The position numbers and the translations under genes are program-made. This document shows positions 50,065 to 60,713 of a DNA stretch of 64,000 nt, one piece after another. Origin of the DNA: UBA11957 sp963603285 (GTDB lineage Bacteria; Bacillota; Clostridia; Lachnospirales; Lachnospiraceae); assembly GCA_963603285.1 (NCBI GenBank), contig CAVCMG010000006.1, positions 29,538 to 93,537 of the forward strand, given 5' to 3'. The notes under the pieces were generated by a model. It saw only the letters and a program-made list of their open reading frames with translations, was not told the origin of the DNA and made no database searches. Within the stretch, counting starts at the first letter, position 1. The number at the start of each line of letters is the position of its first letter.

Positions 50065-52020
50065 TTAATTGATCTTTTCTTTGATCGTACCGTTTCTGTA
50101 GGCCTTTAACAGCTCTTCCAGTTCACGGATTCTTTCTTTCATCTCCACACCGTTATCGGTATCTCCCACCAGAAGCCGCCGGTCGGTCTTTTTAACCATG
50201 ATCCGGTCAGAATGGATATCCAGCTCCTTTTCGATGGCTTCCTCTGTCGAGGAGAACGGCTCATGGGCTACCAACGTCATGCCGTAGGAATTGTAGATCA
50301 GCGTGTAACCGGCGATACCTGTCTGCTTCTGGTATGCCTTGCAAAAGCCGCCGTCGATGATCAGCAGCTTGCCGCCGCAGCGTACCGGAGATTCTCCCTT
50401 GACCAGACGCACCGGCATATGGCCGTTGATGATATGGCTGCCCTCGCTGTACAGACCGAATTCCTGCAGGATATGATCCAGCACCTTCTCGTCGTTGATC
50501 AGCTGATAGTACGGATTTTTCACCTCCACATGTGTCTCGGTATCCTTGATAAAATAGCGCTCATAGGTCGCCATCTTTTCCTTGCCAAACAGCGGGGAAT
50601 CAGGGCTTGACCAGATAAACCACATGATATCCTGGCCTTTCTTACGCTCGTCCTTGTCGATGGCGTAAAAGCCCTTGCGGACATAGGATTCCAGCACATC
50701 GTACAGCACGCGGCCGGAGTATTCCTGCCCGTAGACATTGACCTTTTTAAAGCTGCCGTCCTTATTCATCGGCACACAGCCGTGGTACATCAGATTGCCG
50801 TTGAACACCTTATACAGATTGCCCTGTTTGAGCAGAAACTGCATATGGGCCTGCAGACGGTTGCAGTTCATAAAGGCGGATGTCAGACGGTCCATGACTT
50901 CGGTCTCTTCCTCCGTCAGCGCATACGGATCCTTCAGATCGATCGTCGGGAAATTCGTATCATTTAATTCGTATTCCTTACCATCCAGCGTGATCACGCC
51001 ACGTTCGTAGTCCACCTTGTCCAGAAGCAGACGGTTTTCCATATGAAATTCCGGGCGGCTCATGATCAGCTGACCCTCCAGCTTGAACTGGATGATCGTG
51101 ATGGCCTTGTGCATCTTGACGTTGACGCGGTTTTCGCTGTAGCTGTTGGCCTTCTTGCCGTGGATGGAAAAGCTCTCGCAGGGATCGCCCTTGTAGGTGT
51201 CGATCGCCAGCGTTGCCAGCGGCAGGATATTGATGCCGTAGCCGTCCTCCAGAATATCAAGGTTGCCGTAACGGGCACAGTTGCGGATCACCGTTGCGAT
51301 GCAGGCCTGCTGACCGGCTGCGGCGCCCATCCATACGATATCGTGGTTGCCCCACTGGATATCGAGGGAATGATAGCGCATCAGACGGTCCATGATACTC
51401 TGCGGTGCCGGGCCTCTGTCGTAGATATCGCCCAGAATATGCAGACGGTCCACAACAAGACGCTTAATCAGGCTGCACAGCGCCTCGATAAACTCCTCGG
51501 CACGGCCGATCTCGATGATCGTATTGATGATGGCATCATAGTACGCCCCTTTGTCCGTAATCTCTGCCTTTTCTGTGATCAGCTCCTCGATCACATAGGC
51601 AAATTCCTCCGGCAGAGCCTTTCTGACCTTGGAACGGGTATATTTGGAGGCCACACATTTGCAGACCTCGATCAGCCGGTACAGCGTGATCTTGTACCAG
51701 TCGCGGATATGTACCTCTTCCTTCTTGACCCGTGCGATCTTCTGGCGCGGATAGTAGATCAGCGTCGCCAGCGACTTCTTATCGGCATAGCTTAACGTAT
51801 GGCCGAAAACGTCGTTGATTTTCTTTTTTACGGAACCGGAGCCGTTACGGAGTACATGGGAAAACGCCTCGTACTCGCCGTGGATATCCGTGATAAAATG
51901 TTCCGTACCTTTCGGCAGATTCAGGATGGACTGCAGATTGATGATCTCCGTCGAAGCGGCACCGATGGTCGGATAGATCTCCGCCAGTCTCTGCAGCAGC
52001 TTTACCTCCATAGCATTCAT
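50065..52020 (-). CDS. fbp: Class III fructose-1,6-bisphosphatase
   Basis: 651 residues, the long Firmicutes-type enzyme of gluconeogenesis hydrolysing fructose 1,6-bisphosphate. It belongs to the calcineurin-like metallophosphatase fold: FITDIHGEYEAF, LGDIYDRGPAP, IQWGNHDIVWMGAA, and late HIINGHMPVR and LLIIDGGFCKAYQ. Length agrees with B. subtilis-type Fbp. ATG 52020 is set by GGGGG eight bases upstream; the earlier frame opening reaches into polC. It lies 28 bp after the polC stop. Confidence 0.96.
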   Translation of the reverse strand: MNAMEVKLLQRLAEIYPTIGAASTEIINLQSILNLPKGTEHFITDIHGEYEAFSHVLRNGSGSVKKKINDVFGHTLSYADKKSLATLIYYPRQKIARVKKEEVHIRDWYKITLYRLIEVCKCVASKYTRSKVRKALPEEFAYVIEELITEKAEITDKGAYYDAIINTIIEIGRAEEFIEALCSLIKRLVVDRLHILGDIYDRGPAPQSIMDRLMRYHSLDIQWGNHDIVWMGAAAGQQACIATVIRNCARYGNLDILEDGYGINILPLATLAIDTYKGDPCESFSIHGKKANSYSENRVNVKMHKAITIIQFKLEGQLIMSRPEFHMENRLLLDKVDYERGVITLDGKEYELNDTNFPTIDLKDPYALTEEETEVMDRLTSAFMNCNRLQAHMQFLLKQGNLYKVFNGNLMYHGCVPMNKDGSFKKVNVYGQEYSGRVLYDVLESYVRKGFYAIDKDERKKGQDIMWFIWSSPDSPLFGKEKMATYERYFIKDTETHVEVKNPYYQLINDEKVLDHILQEFGLYSEGSHIINGHMPVRLVKGESPVRCGGKLLIIDGGFCKAYQKQTGIAGYTLIYNSYGMTLVAHEPFSSTEEAIEKELDIHSDRIMVKKTDRRLLVGDTDNGVEMKERIRELEELLKAYRNGTIKEKIN

Positions 52021-52048
52021 GTAAAAATCCCCCTTTATATCATCGCCT

Positions 52049-55000
52049 CTACGCGGTGAAATCAAACAGTGAGATCTGATTCGACTGCGGCAGATTGCCG
52101 AACAGATTCAGATCATCCATCAGAGAAATGACAGTCTTTGACACCTTGGTACGGTTCTGGAAATCGTCCTTGGACAGAAACGTTCCGTCCATCGCCGCCA
52201 GAACCACGGCGTCAGCCGCCTTGTCACCCAGACCGTCGATCGTATCGAGAGCCGGCATCAGCTTGTCGTCTACGATCTGGAAGCGGTGTGCCTGTGCCTT
52301 GTACAGATCGACCGGCACGAATTCATAACCTCTGGCGTACATTTCCTGTACGACACGCATATCGCGCAGGGTATCCTGCTCCTTCTTAGACAGCGTATCC
52401 TTTCTCTTTTTGTAATCGTCCAGATAATATTCCAGACGGTCCCGGCCCAGACACATCAGCTCATAGTTGAAGGCCGTCGCACGGATACTGAAGAACGCCG
52501 CATAGTACGCAAGCGGCTGGAAAATCTTAAACCAGGCGATGCGCCATGCCATCATAACGTAGGCTGCCGCATGGGCCTTCGGGAACATGTACTTGATCTT
52601 TTTGCACGACCAGATATACCATTCCGGTACGTCATGCTCGCGCATGGCCGTTTCCCATTCCGGCTTCAGGCCTTTACCCTTTCGCACGCTCTCCATGATC
52701 GTAAAGGACTGGGCGTTGTCCATGCCCTTACTGATCAGGTAGGTCATGATATCGTCTCGGGTACAGATCGCCGTGGAAATCGTACATTTTCCCTCTTTGA
52801 TCAGCGTCTGGGCGTTGCCCAGCCATACATCGGTACCATGGGCCAGTCCGGCGATACGGATCAGGTCCGAAAGCTCTGTCGGCTGTGTGTCCAGAAGCAT
52901 CTGCATGGCGAAATCTGTACCAAACTCCGGCACGCCAAGGCAGCCCAGAGGACAACCGCCGATATCATCGGGTGTGATATGCAATGCATCCGTGTTCTGG
53001 AACAGTGACATGACTTCTTTACTGTCCAGCGGGATCTTCTGGGCGTCAAGCCCGGTCAGATCCTCCAGCATACGGATCATTGTCGGATCATCGTGTCCGA
53101 GGATATCCAGCTTTAACAGGTTGGAATCGATGGAGTGATAATCAAAATGTGTGGTAATAATATCTGTGGTCTGGTCGTTGGCCGGATGCTGCACCGGCGT
53201 AAACGAGTTAATGTCCTCGCCGTAGGGCAGTACGATGATACCTCCGGGGTGCTGGCCTGTCGTCCGATGTATTCCCGTACACCCGGCGACGATACGGTCG
53301 ATCTCGCAATTTCTTTTGTGTATTCCCTTTTCTTCGTAATAGTTTTTGACGTAACCAAAAGCGGTTTTCTCCGCCAGCGTACCGATCGTTCCGGCACGGA
53401 AGGTCTGGCCCGCACCGAAGATAACCTCGGTATATTTATGGGCCTTACTCTGGTACTCACCGGAGAAGTTCAGGTCGATATCCGGCTCCTTGTCTCCCTT
53501 GAAACCAAGGAACGTCTCGAACGGGATATCAAAGCCCTCCTTTTTCAGCGGCTTACCGCAGACCGGACAGTCCTTGTCCGGCATATCGCAGCCCGAGCGG
53601 CCGGAAAAGCTCTTGACCAGTTCGGAATCAAAATCGTAATAATGGCAGGACTCACAGTAATAGTGGGCATGCAGCGGATTTACCTCGGTAATACCGGACA
53701 TCGTAGCCGCCAGCGACGAACCTACACTGCCTCGGGATCCTACCAGATAACCGTCCTCGTTCGACTTCCACACCAGTTTCTGCGCAATGATATACATAAC
53801 GGAGTAGCCGTTGGAAATGATCGAGTTCAGCTCCCTTTCCAGTCGCTCTTCCACGATCTGCGGCAGCTCTTCGCCGTAGATCTCGTGGGCCCTATTGTAG
53901 CAGATGTCACGCAGCATACCATCGGAGTTTTCGATGATCGGCGGGAATTTACCGGAACGCAGCGGACACAGGTTGTCGATCATGTTGGCAATACGGTTCG
54001 TATTGGTCACAACGACCTCCTCCGCCTTGTCAGAACCAAGGTAGGCAAATTCTTTCAACATTTCCTCCGTGGTGCGCAGATACAGCGGTGCCTGGTCGTC
54101 GGCGTCACCAAAGCCCTTGCCCTTCATGATGATCCGGCGGTAGATCTCGTCCTGCGGATCCAGGAAATGGACGTCACAGGTCGCCACGACCGGCTTGTGG
54201 AACTGCTCGCCGAGCTGGACGATCTTACGGTTATACTCCTGCAGATCCTCCTCGGTATTGGCCGGGCTGTCCTCATCCCGGAGCATGAAGGCGTTATTGC
54301 CGATCGGCTGGATCTCCAGATAATCGTAAAACTCTACAATCCTTGCAATCTCCTGCTCCGACGCCCCTCTGACCAGTGCCCGGAACAGCTCACCCGCCTC
54401 GCAGGCAGAGCCGAGAAACAGTCCTTCCCGGTATTCCATAAACAGACTCTTCGGGATACGGGGCCGTCTCGCATAATATTCCAGATGGGACTTCGATATC
54501 AGACGGTACAGATTGACACGACCGGCGTCATTCTTGGCCAGAATGATCGCATGATAGGTCGGCAGCTTCTTGACCGTATCCGGGGATATCTTTCCCTTTT
54601 CGTTCAGCTCATCCAGCGTAAATATCTCACGCTCCTTGAGCATTTTGACAAATTTCACAAAGATCTCTGCCGTACAGTTGGCGTCGTCCACCGCACGGTG
54701 ATGGTTGTCGAGCCGCACACCGACCGCCTTGGCCACCGTATCCAGCTTGAAGCGGTTCAGTCCCGGCAGGAGGAAACGGGCGATGCCTACGGTATCCGCA
54801 AAGGTAAAGTCTCTTTCAATACCCATTGCCTCACAGTTTCGCATAATGAAGCTCATATCAAAGTCCGCATTGTGCGCCACCATGACCGCACCCTCGCTGA
54901 ATGCGAGGAATTTTGGCAGGATCTCTTCGATCGGCGGTGCATCCGCCACCATGCCGTCGTTGATGCCGGTCAGATTCTCGATCCGGAAGGGAATCGGGAT

Positions 55001-56527
55001 CTTCGGATTGACAAATTCGGAAAAACGGGCTTTGATCTCGCCCTTTTCCACTCGCACAGCACCGATCTCAATGATCTTATCCTTGACCGGTGAAAATCCG
55101 GTCGTCTCTATATCAAATACAACAAAATCACTGTCCATGGACTGACCCCTAGACTGGTATACGATATCCTTTAAATCGTCCACCAGATAGGCCTCCACAC
55201 CGTAGATAACCTTGAAGCTGTCGTCTGCGATCGCATCGTAAGTATGGCTGGCCTCCGGAAACGCCTGGACAACGCCGTGATCCGTCACGGCCAACGCCGG
55301 ATGGCCCCAGCTCTTGGCTCTCTTGATGATCGCCGAAGCATCAGATACACCGTCCATATCGCTCATCTTGGTATGGCAGTGCAGCTCGACACGCTTCTTT
55401 GCCGCATGGTCCTCACGCCCCTCCACAAAGGAAGCGATCGTCTTGATGCCCTGCACGCTGGCGATACTCAGCTCATGATCAAATTTATCGATGGTCGTAC
55501 GACCCTTGACCTTTAAAAATACACCCTTTTTCAGGCGCTCTGTGATCTCTGGCACCTGATCATTTTCAAGAAACATCTTGACCGTGATCGTATCGGTAAA
55601 ATCCGTAATATTAAACATCAGGATCGTCTTTTCATTGCGGATCTCGCGGGATTCCAGCGTCAATACCTGTCCCCGGATCGTAACCTCACCCATCTCACCG
55701 GAGATCGTCTCGATGTCGATGGTCTGTTCCTCCGGATCGCGTCCGTAGATAACGTCCGGATTATCCGACTTTCTGATGGCACGAAACGAACGTCTCTCGC
55801 CACCCGGTCCCGGCACTCGGCGCCCCTTGCCAAAGGCAGGCTTTGCGCCATCCTTTTTCTCCGGCTTTGCAGGTGCTTTTGCACCGGCTTTGACCTCTTT
55901 TTTCTCCGCAGCGGGCTCTGCTGCCTCCGGACTGTTTGCCTTTGCCGCCCGAACATGTTCGAGAAGCCGTCCCACATAGTCGTGGATCTGCTCTTCTTTT
56001 TCCTTTTCCCGCTCTTCGCCGGACACTTCTTTAAATGAGCTTTTCAATGTAAAATCAAGTCCGCAGCGCTGGGCAAAAATCTTTTCCAGAATATCCTCCA
56101 GATGCTCGTAGCGCTCATGGGAGATCACCGCATCCGGCAGCACCATGCACATGGTCTTTTCATCCTCAAAGGAAATGTCTGCATTTTTAAACATGCTGTA
56201 GAGCACTTTATTGTACTTTTCCAGTTCCAGCAGAATACTGGGACGGTACAGCTCATAAAAATTCTGCACGGTGTACTGACTCGACAGACGGAAATGCTCT
56301 ATGATATGCACACGCAGCTTGATTTTCTGAAATAACTGTCTCTCGATCAGACCCTCCAGCTGATAAATGTCGGCCTTGGCGATCCACTGGGGACAGTCCA
56401 GATAGACACACAGCAGTGTGTTATCCGGATTGATCGATACCTTTCTCACCGTGGAAATCGCCATCAGATCCGACAAACCGGCCGGAAGCTTCAGATTCGG
56501 GAAGACATCCGCTACCTTTTTTTCCAT
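52049..56527 (-). CDS. polC: DNA polymerase III alpha subunit, PolC type
   Basis: 1492 residues, replicative polymerase of low-GC Gram-positives. Order: N-terminal domains with OB fold (about 290-370, GEVTIRGQVLTLESREI), PHP domain (VELHCHTKMSDMDGVSDAS), inserted DEDD 3'-5' exonuclease (DFVVFDIETTGFSPVKDKI, VAHNADFDMSFI, HRAVDDANCTAEIF), palm with PDIDLNFSGEYQ, then the Zn-type CESCHYYDFD...CPVCGKP motif, thumb, fingers and C-terminal helix-hairpin-helix. The exonuclease inside PHP is diagnostic of PolC over DnaE. It begins 5 bp after ispG, so ispG-polC-fbp look like one transcript. Confidence 0.98.
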   Translation of the reverse strand: MEKKVADVFPNLKLPAGLSDLMAISTVRKVSINPDNTLLCVYLDCPQWIAKADIYQLEGLIERQLFQKIKLRVHIIEHFRLSSQYTVQNFYELYRPSILLELEKYNKVLYSMFKNADISFEDEKTMCMVLPDAVISHERYEHLEDILEKIFAQRCGLDFTLKSSFKEVSGEEREKEKEEQIHDYVGRLLEHVRAAKANSPEAAEPAAEKKEVKAGAKAPAKPEKKDGAKPAFGKGRRVPGPGGERRSFRAIRKSDNPDVIYGRDPEEQTIDIETISGEMGEVTIRGQVLTLESREIRNEKTILMFNITDFTDTITVKMFLENDQVPEITERLKKGVFLKVKGRTTIDKFDHELSIASVQGIKTIASFVEGREDHAAKKRVELHCHTKMSDMDGVSDASAIIKRAKSWGHPALAVTDHGVVQAFPEASHTYDAIADDSFKVIYGVEAYLVDDLKDIVYQSRGQSMDSDFVVFDIETTGFSPVKDKIIEIGAVRVEKGEIKARFSEFVNPKIPIPFRIENLTGINDGMVADAPPIEEILPKFLAFSEGAVMVAHNADFDMSFIMRNCEAMGIERDFTFADTVGIARFLLPGLNRFKLDTVAKAVGVRLDNHHRAVDDANCTAEIFVKFVKMLKEREIFTLDELNEKGKISPDTVKKLPTYHAIILAKNDAGRVNLYRLISKSHLEYYARRPRIPKSLFMEYREGLFLGSACEAGELFRALVRGASEQEIARIVEFYDYLEIQPIGNNAFMLRDEDSPANTEEDLQEYNRKIVQLGEQFHKPVVATCDVHFLDPQDEIYRRIIMKGKGFGDADDQAPLYLRTTEEMLKEFAYLGSDKAEEVVVTNTNRIANMIDNLCPLRSGKFPPIIENSDGMLRDICYNRAHEIYGEELPQIVEERLERELNSIISNGYSVMYIIAQKLVWKSNEDGYLVGSRGSVGSSLAATMSGITEVNPLHAHYYCESCHYYDFDSELVKSFSGRSGCDMPDKDCPVCGKPLKKEGFDIPFETFLGFKGDKEPDIDLNFSGEYQSKAHKYTEVIFGAGQTFRAGTIGTLAEKTAFGYVKNYYEEKGIHKRNCEIDRIVAGCTGIHRTTGQHPGGIIVLPYGEDINSFTPVQHPANDQTTDIITTHFDYHSIDSNLLKLDILGHDDPTMIRMLEDLTGLDAQKIPLDSKEVMSLFQNTDALHITPDDIGGCPLGCLGVPEFGTDFAMQMLLDTQPTELSDLIRIAGLAHGTDVWLGNAQTLIKEGKCTISTAICTRDDIMTYLISKGMDNAQSFTIMESVRKGKGLKPEWETAMREHDVPEWYIWSCKKIKYMFPKAHAAAYVMMAWRIAWFKIFQPLAYYAAFFSIRATAFNYELMCLGRDRLEYYLDDYKKRKDTLSKKEQDTLRDMRVVQEMYARGYEFVPVDLYKAQAHRFQIVDDKLMPALDTIDGLGDKAADAVVLAAMDGTFLSKDDFQNRTKVSKTVISLMDDLNLFGNLPQSNQISLFDFTA

Positions 56528-56532
56528 ATTAC

Positions 56533-57588
56533 CTACTCATTCCAATGCTTTAACTCCTGATACAGGCAGTCAAGGAGTTCTCCCTCCGGCATCTTGCGGA
56601 TAATCTCTCCATGCTTGATCAGAAGACCGACGCCCTTGCCGCCGGCAATACCGATATCTGCTTCCTTGGCTTCGCCCGGGCCGTTGACAACGCAGCCCAT
56701 AACAGCCACCTTGATATTTAAGTCAAATTCCTGCACCATCGTCTCCACCTTGTTGGCCAGTCCGATCAGATCGATCTGGGTACGGCCACAGGTCGGGCAG
56801 GATACAACCTCGATACCGGAGGTGCGCAGATTCAGTGTTTTTAAAATACGTTTGGCTGACTTGATTTCTTCCAGCGGATCACCGGTCAGGGATACGCGGA
56901 TCGTATCGCCGATACCCTGATACAGGATAATACCAAGTCCCACCGCCGATTTGATATTGCCGGAATAGAGCGTACCGGCCTCAGTGATGCCGACATGCAG
57001 CGGATACGGCGTCTTTTCGGCGATCAGCTCATGTGCCTTTGCACACATCATGACGTCGGAGGATTTGATACTGATGACCAGATTGTCATAGCCCATATCC
57101 TCGATGATCTTTACCTTGTCCAGCGCGCTCTCCACCAGTCCTTCGGCAGTAACACCGTGGTACTTCTCCACCAGTTCCTTTTCAAGAGAACCGCTGTTGA
57201 CGCCCACACGGATCGGGATATGGCGCTCCTTGGCACAATCTACGACGGCGCGGATGCGCTCGATACTGCCGATATTGCCCGGATTGATACGGATCTTGTC
57301 CGCACCGTTTTCCATGACGGCGATCGCCAACTTGTAATCAAAATGGATATCGGCAACCAGCGGAATATGGATCTGCTTTTTGATCTCCCGGATCGCCTGT
57401 GCGGCCTCCATCGTCGGAACGGCACAGCGGATGATCTCACATCCGGCCTTTTCAAGCGCTAAAATCTGGGCTACGGTTGCCTCTACGTCTTCTGTCTTTG
57501 TATTGGTCATCGACTGGATACGGACAGGATTGCCCCCGCCGATCTTTACATTGCCGATTTGAATAACCTTTGTGTGCTCTCGGTACAT
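56533..57588 (-). CDS. ispG: 4-hydroxy-3-methylbut-2-en-1-yl diphosphate synthase (flavodoxin)
   Basis: 351 residues. 4Fe-4S enzyme of the MEP isoprenoid pathway, converting MEcPP to HMBPP. TIM barrel with QIGNVKIGGGNPVRIQSMTN at the start and DKIRINPGNIG; the C-terminal cluster domain has SCPTCGRTQIDL and GCVVNGPGEAKEADIGIAGG with the three Cys ligands. The short form without a central insertion is usual for this group. The ATG at 57588 has GAGG eight bases upstream; an ATG two codons earlier is too close to it. Confidence 0.97.
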   Translation of the reverse strand: MYREHTKVIQIGNVKIGGGNPVRIQSMTNTKTEDVEATVAQILALEKAGCEIIRCAVPTMEAAQAIREIKKQIHIPLVADIHFDYKLAIAVMENGADKIRINPGNIGSIERIRAVVDCAKERHIPIRVGVNSGSLEKELVEKYHGVTAEGLVESALDKVKIIEDMGYDNLVISIKSSDVMMCAKAHELIAEKTPYPLHVGITEAGTLYSGNIKSAVGLGIILYQGIGDTIRVSLTGDPLEEIKSAKRILKTLNLRTSGIEVVSCPTCGRTQIDLIGLANKVETMVQEFDLNIKVAVMGCVVNGPGEAKEADIGIAGGKGVGLLIKHGEIIRKMPEGELLDCLYQELKHWNE

Positions 57589-57611
57589 GCACATTGCCTC
57601 TTTTCTGTCTC

Positions 57612-58760
57612 TTATTTGCGGATCTCCAGCAGCTTGTCCTTCAGCTGGTTTTCCATTGCGCGCAGCTCATTTTCGGCTGCAGCACGTTTGGCACGGCCCT
57701 CGTTCTGAATCTGCATCACTTCATCCAATGTGGAGATCAGACTTTCGTTGGTTGCCTTAAGTGTTTCGATATCCACGATGCCGCGCTCGGACTCTTTGGC
57801 CGTCTCGATCGTGGCGGATTTTAATTTTTCTGCATTCTTCTTTAACAGCTCGTTGGTCATATCGCTGACGGCGCGCTGGGCTTTGGCAGCCTCTGTGGAA
57901 TGCTGTACGCCAAGGGCAATGACCATCTGGCTCTTCCAGAGCGGAATCGTATTAACGATCGTAGACTGGATCTTTTCTGCCATCATGGTATCGGAGCTCT
58001 GTACCATACGGATCTGCGGCGCTGTCTGGATCGAGATCATACGGGTCAGATCCAGATCATGCAGCTTTTTCTCGAAGCGATCGCACTGATTCTCGAGATC
58101 TTTGGCGGCCTGGGCATCCTCCGGCAGCTGGCTGGTCTTTGCCTTTTCCAGAAGTTCCTGCAGCTCGCCGTTTCTGACCTCATCAAGCTTCATGCGTCCG
58201 GCAAGGATATACATGGTCAGCTCTTTATAGTATGCCAGATTCACCTCGTACATCTTGTCGAGCATATCAATATCCTTCATCAACGTAACCTGATGCGATT
58301 CCAGTGCGTCCACGATCTTATTGACATTGACCTCAGCCTTATCGTAGCTGGCTTTTAAATGATTCAGCTTATTGCCTTGTTTCTTAAAGAAGCCAAAAAG
58401 GCCCTTTTCTTCCTCGTCAGCATCAAAGCTCTTTAATTCGCCGACCAGACCGCTGATCAGGCCGCCGACCTCGCCGAGATCTTTGGTTTTTACCTTTTCC
58501 AGGGCTTTCTCGGAGAAATCCGCCATCTTCTGCTGCGTGCCTGCGCCATACTGTAAGATACCGGCGGAATTAGCCAGATCGATCTTTTTGGAAAATTCTT
58601 CCACCTGCTTTTTTTCTTCATCCGAAAGGATGCTGTCGTCCATCGGCTCTGCCACGATCTCCTCCGGCTTTGCTTCCACAGGAAGCTCCGGCTCCGGTGC
58701 GGCTCCAAAGCTAAGTGTAGGTGTCTCTGTCTTTAAGAGTGTATTAAATTTGTCCTGCAT
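57612..58760 (-). CDS. TelA/KlaA toxic anion resistance family protein
   Basis: 382 residues, almost entirely alpha-helical/coiled-coil, matching the TelA family (tellurite resistance-associated, also found in general envelope-stress operons). Typical region: YDKAEVNVNKIVDALESHQVTLMKDIDMLDKMYEVN and IQTAPQIRMVQSSDTMMAEKIQSTI in the second half. N-terminal 50 residues are Pro/Glu-rich. GGGAG lies at normal spacing. It follows the XpaC-like gene by 59 bp; these two are usual partners. Biochemical role unknown. Confidence 0.9.
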   Translation of the reverse strand: MQDKFNTLLKTETPTLSFGAAPEPELPVEAKPEEIVAEPMDDSILSDEEKKQVEEFSKKIDLANSAGILQYGAGTQQKMADFSEKALEKVKTKDLGEVGGLISGLVGELKSFDADEEEKGLFGFFKKQGNKLNHLKASYDKAEVNVNKIVDALESHQVTLMKDIDMLDKMYEVNLAYYKELTMYILAGRMKLDEVRNGELQELLEKAKTSQLPEDAQAAKDLENQCDRFEKKLHDLDLTRMISIQTAPQIRMVQSSDTMMAEKIQSTIVNTIPLWKSQMVIALGVQHSTEAAKAQRAVSDMTNELLKKNAEKLKSATIETAKESERGIVDIETLKATNESLISTLDEVMQIQNEGRAKRAAAENELRAMENQLKDKLLEIRK

Positions 58761-58819
58761 ATCCTGTCTCCCTTTGTCGTTTTATTTAAAATACTTGTAT
58801 CTGTTCCATAGCTTTACAG

Positions 58820-60052
58820 TTACTTAAAGTCGCTGCCGGTCATACCGTCCTGCTTTAACATGGTCTTCATCACATTGATATCGGAAGAAATATCCCATGC
58901 CTTTTCCTCAAAAAAGCTGTCGAGAAGCTTTTCAAAGGCTTCGTTGATCGTGTCGATCGTATCCTCGATCTCCTGTTTCGTGCGGCTGATATTTTCGCCC
59001 TCCACAGCCTCGGCATCCAGCTCCTTATAGGCCTCCACCAGCTTGGCTGTTGTGGGCAGGTAATAATTTATAAATTTGCGCAGATCGGAAGCCAGCTCCG
59101 GCTGCTTTTCCACCTGTTTGAAGATCCGGATCATGATCTGCTCCAGCCGATACAGCTTGGCCGAAATCTCCTCGCCCGGGATTGCATCGTTGCAGGCACG
59201 GATATGCTCGATATATGCCTGACCTTCCTTTAACAGCCTGCGGCTTTCCTCGGTCATTTTCGGATTGTTGTAGATCTTTTCCTCTTCGGCTTTCTGGCTG
59301 GCCTCGCGCGCTTCGCGCTCTTTCATGGACTCTGTGGCCTGCAGATACTGCCGATACACGGCGTCCGTTGCCATAAAGGTAGTCTTTTTCTCATCAAAAT
59401 GACCCTGACGGAAGAAATTCTTCTGGATCATCTTTTCCAGATCCTTCAGGACAAAGTCCTTTTTGCGGCCTACGCTTAACGCCAACTCCTCTACTGTGGA
59501 GTAATCCTTGCCTGACAGCCGGGCCATATACTGTTTGAAACGTCTGGCACGATTTCTGAGGGAATATCCGGCCAGTCCCATACAGAAGCTGCCAATCGTC
59601 AGTATGCCAAATACACTGGTCATCGCAACGGCTGCACCAAACATCCCCGCCAGACCAAAGGCTGCGCCGCCAAGCATCATCAGGGCATTAAACGCGGTCA
59701 GTGGATAGCCGACGGCCTGCAGAACAACACCGGATATGCTGCCTGGCACCTTTGTCACATAGGCAGATGGAGCCTGAAAACTCCCACTGCCTGTATTCGA
59801 GGTCTGGCGCTGCCAGCTGGTGGATGTGGACTGCCAGGTCTGCTTTGTGGTGTTTCCGTTTTTTGTCTGGCTGTATGTTTTCTGTCGGGTCTGTCCGCTG
59901 CCGCCCGGATTTGTGTCTACGGACCAGTAATTCGCGTCACCGCTGCTGTTGAGCACATTGCGGATCGTACGGTTTAAGCCGGAAAAATCTCCGCTTGCTA
60001 CGGCATCCTGTACGCTGGTTAAAATCTGATCTCCTATATTAAAAACATCCAT
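58820..60052 (-). CDS. XpaC-like membrane protein
   Basis: About 410 residues. The first 110 are Ser/Thr/Gln-rich; two hydrophobic helices follow at about 125-165 (SISGVVLQAVGYPLTAFNALMM and AAFGLAGMFGAAVAM). The C-terminal half matches XpaC (5-bromo-4-chloroindolyl phosphate hydrolysis protein) with SGKDYSTVEELALSVG, FVLKDLEKMIQKNFF and a coiled-coil end. The enzymatic label is historical; the role with TelA is unknown. The start is uncertain: the ATG at 60052 has AGGAG 16 bases upstream, too far to be ideal. Confidence 0.8.
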   Translation of the reverse strand: MDVFNIGDQILTSVQDAVASGDFSGLNRTIRNVLNSSGDANYWSVDTNPGGSGQTRQKTYSQTKNGNTTKQTWQSTSTSWQRQTSNTGSGSFQAPSAYVTKVPGSISGVVLQAVGYPLTAFNALMMLGGAAFGLAGMFGAAVAMTSVFGILTIGSFCMGLAGYSLRNRARRFKQYMARLSGKDYSTVEELALSVGRKKDFVLKDLEKMIQKNFFRQGHFDEKKTTFMATDAVYRQYLQATESMKEREAREASQKAEEEKIYNNPKMTEESRRLLKEGQAYIEHIRACNDAIPGEEISAKLYRLEQIMIRIFKQVEKQPELASDLRKFINYYLPTTAKLVEAYKELDAEAVEGENISRTKQEIEDTIDTINEAFEKLLDSFFEEKAWDISSDINVMKTMLKQDGMTGSDFK

Positions 60053-60138
60053 GTGTCTGTCTTGCTGTCTCCTGTCTGTAACGGTATGTCCCGTTTTTTG
60101 TATCACATCTTCCTGCTTTTGCAGAAGATATATGGTGT

Positions 60139-60630
60139 CTATTTTACCTTTTCGTATCTGTCAAACTGATATTCCAGATCAAAGTAGGTCTGTTCCTCGC
60201 TACTTCCGGCTTTCTTCCAGTCGGGATGGCTGTCCAGATCCGTGAAAAAGGCGTCGGCCTCGTAGGTGAAATCGATCCTTGTGACAAATACGGTATCGCA
60301 GTATTCCAGGAACTGATTATAAATACTGTCTCCACCGATGCAGTATACCATGTCGGACGGATATTCCTTTACAGCTTCGAGGGCTTCTTCGATGCTGTGT
60401 ACGACAGTGGCATCCTTTACGGTGTAGGACATGTCTCTGGTGAGTACGATATTCTTGCGGTTTGGCAACGGACGGGCGTTTGGAAAGCTCTCCAGGGTCT
60501 TGCGGCCCATGATGATGACTTTGCCGGTGGTCTCGTTGCGGAAAAATTTCATATCCTGGGGAATGCTGACAAGAAGCTTATTGTCCTTGCCGATGCCCCA
60601 GTGCTGGTCTGCTGCTACGATTGCTCTCAT
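60139..60630 (-). CDS. folA: Dihydrofolate reductase
   Basis: 163 residues beginning MRAIVAADQHWGIGKDNKLL. NADPH-dependent reduction of dihydrofolate to tetrahydrofolate. Visible: the GIGKDN loop, IPQDMKFFRNETTGKVIIMGRKTLESF, RPLPNRKNIVLTR and VYCIGGDSIYNQFL. AAGGAG six bases before the ATG sets the start. It follows thyA, whose reaction produces dihydrofolate, the standard pairing. Confidence 0.96.
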   Translation of the reverse strand: MRAIVAADQHWGIGKDNKLLVSIPQDMKFFRNETTGKVIIMGRKTLESFPNARPLPNRKNIVLTRDMSYTVKDATVVHSIEEALEAVKEYPSDMVYCIGGDSIYNQFLEYCDTVFVTRIDFTYEADAFFTDLDSHPDWKKAGSSEEQTYFDLEYQFDRYEKVK

Positions 60631-60713
60631 AAAAAATCTCCTTATATCTGCTGTTTTCCAGCTGCGCCGATGTATCTGCTGTTTACACGAGCTGTACATA
60701 CATGGCTTTCGTT

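Noticed and set aside
53135..55093. Open frame of 652 codons antisense to polC
   Set aside because: Shadow of polC codon bias; no start signal, no family features.
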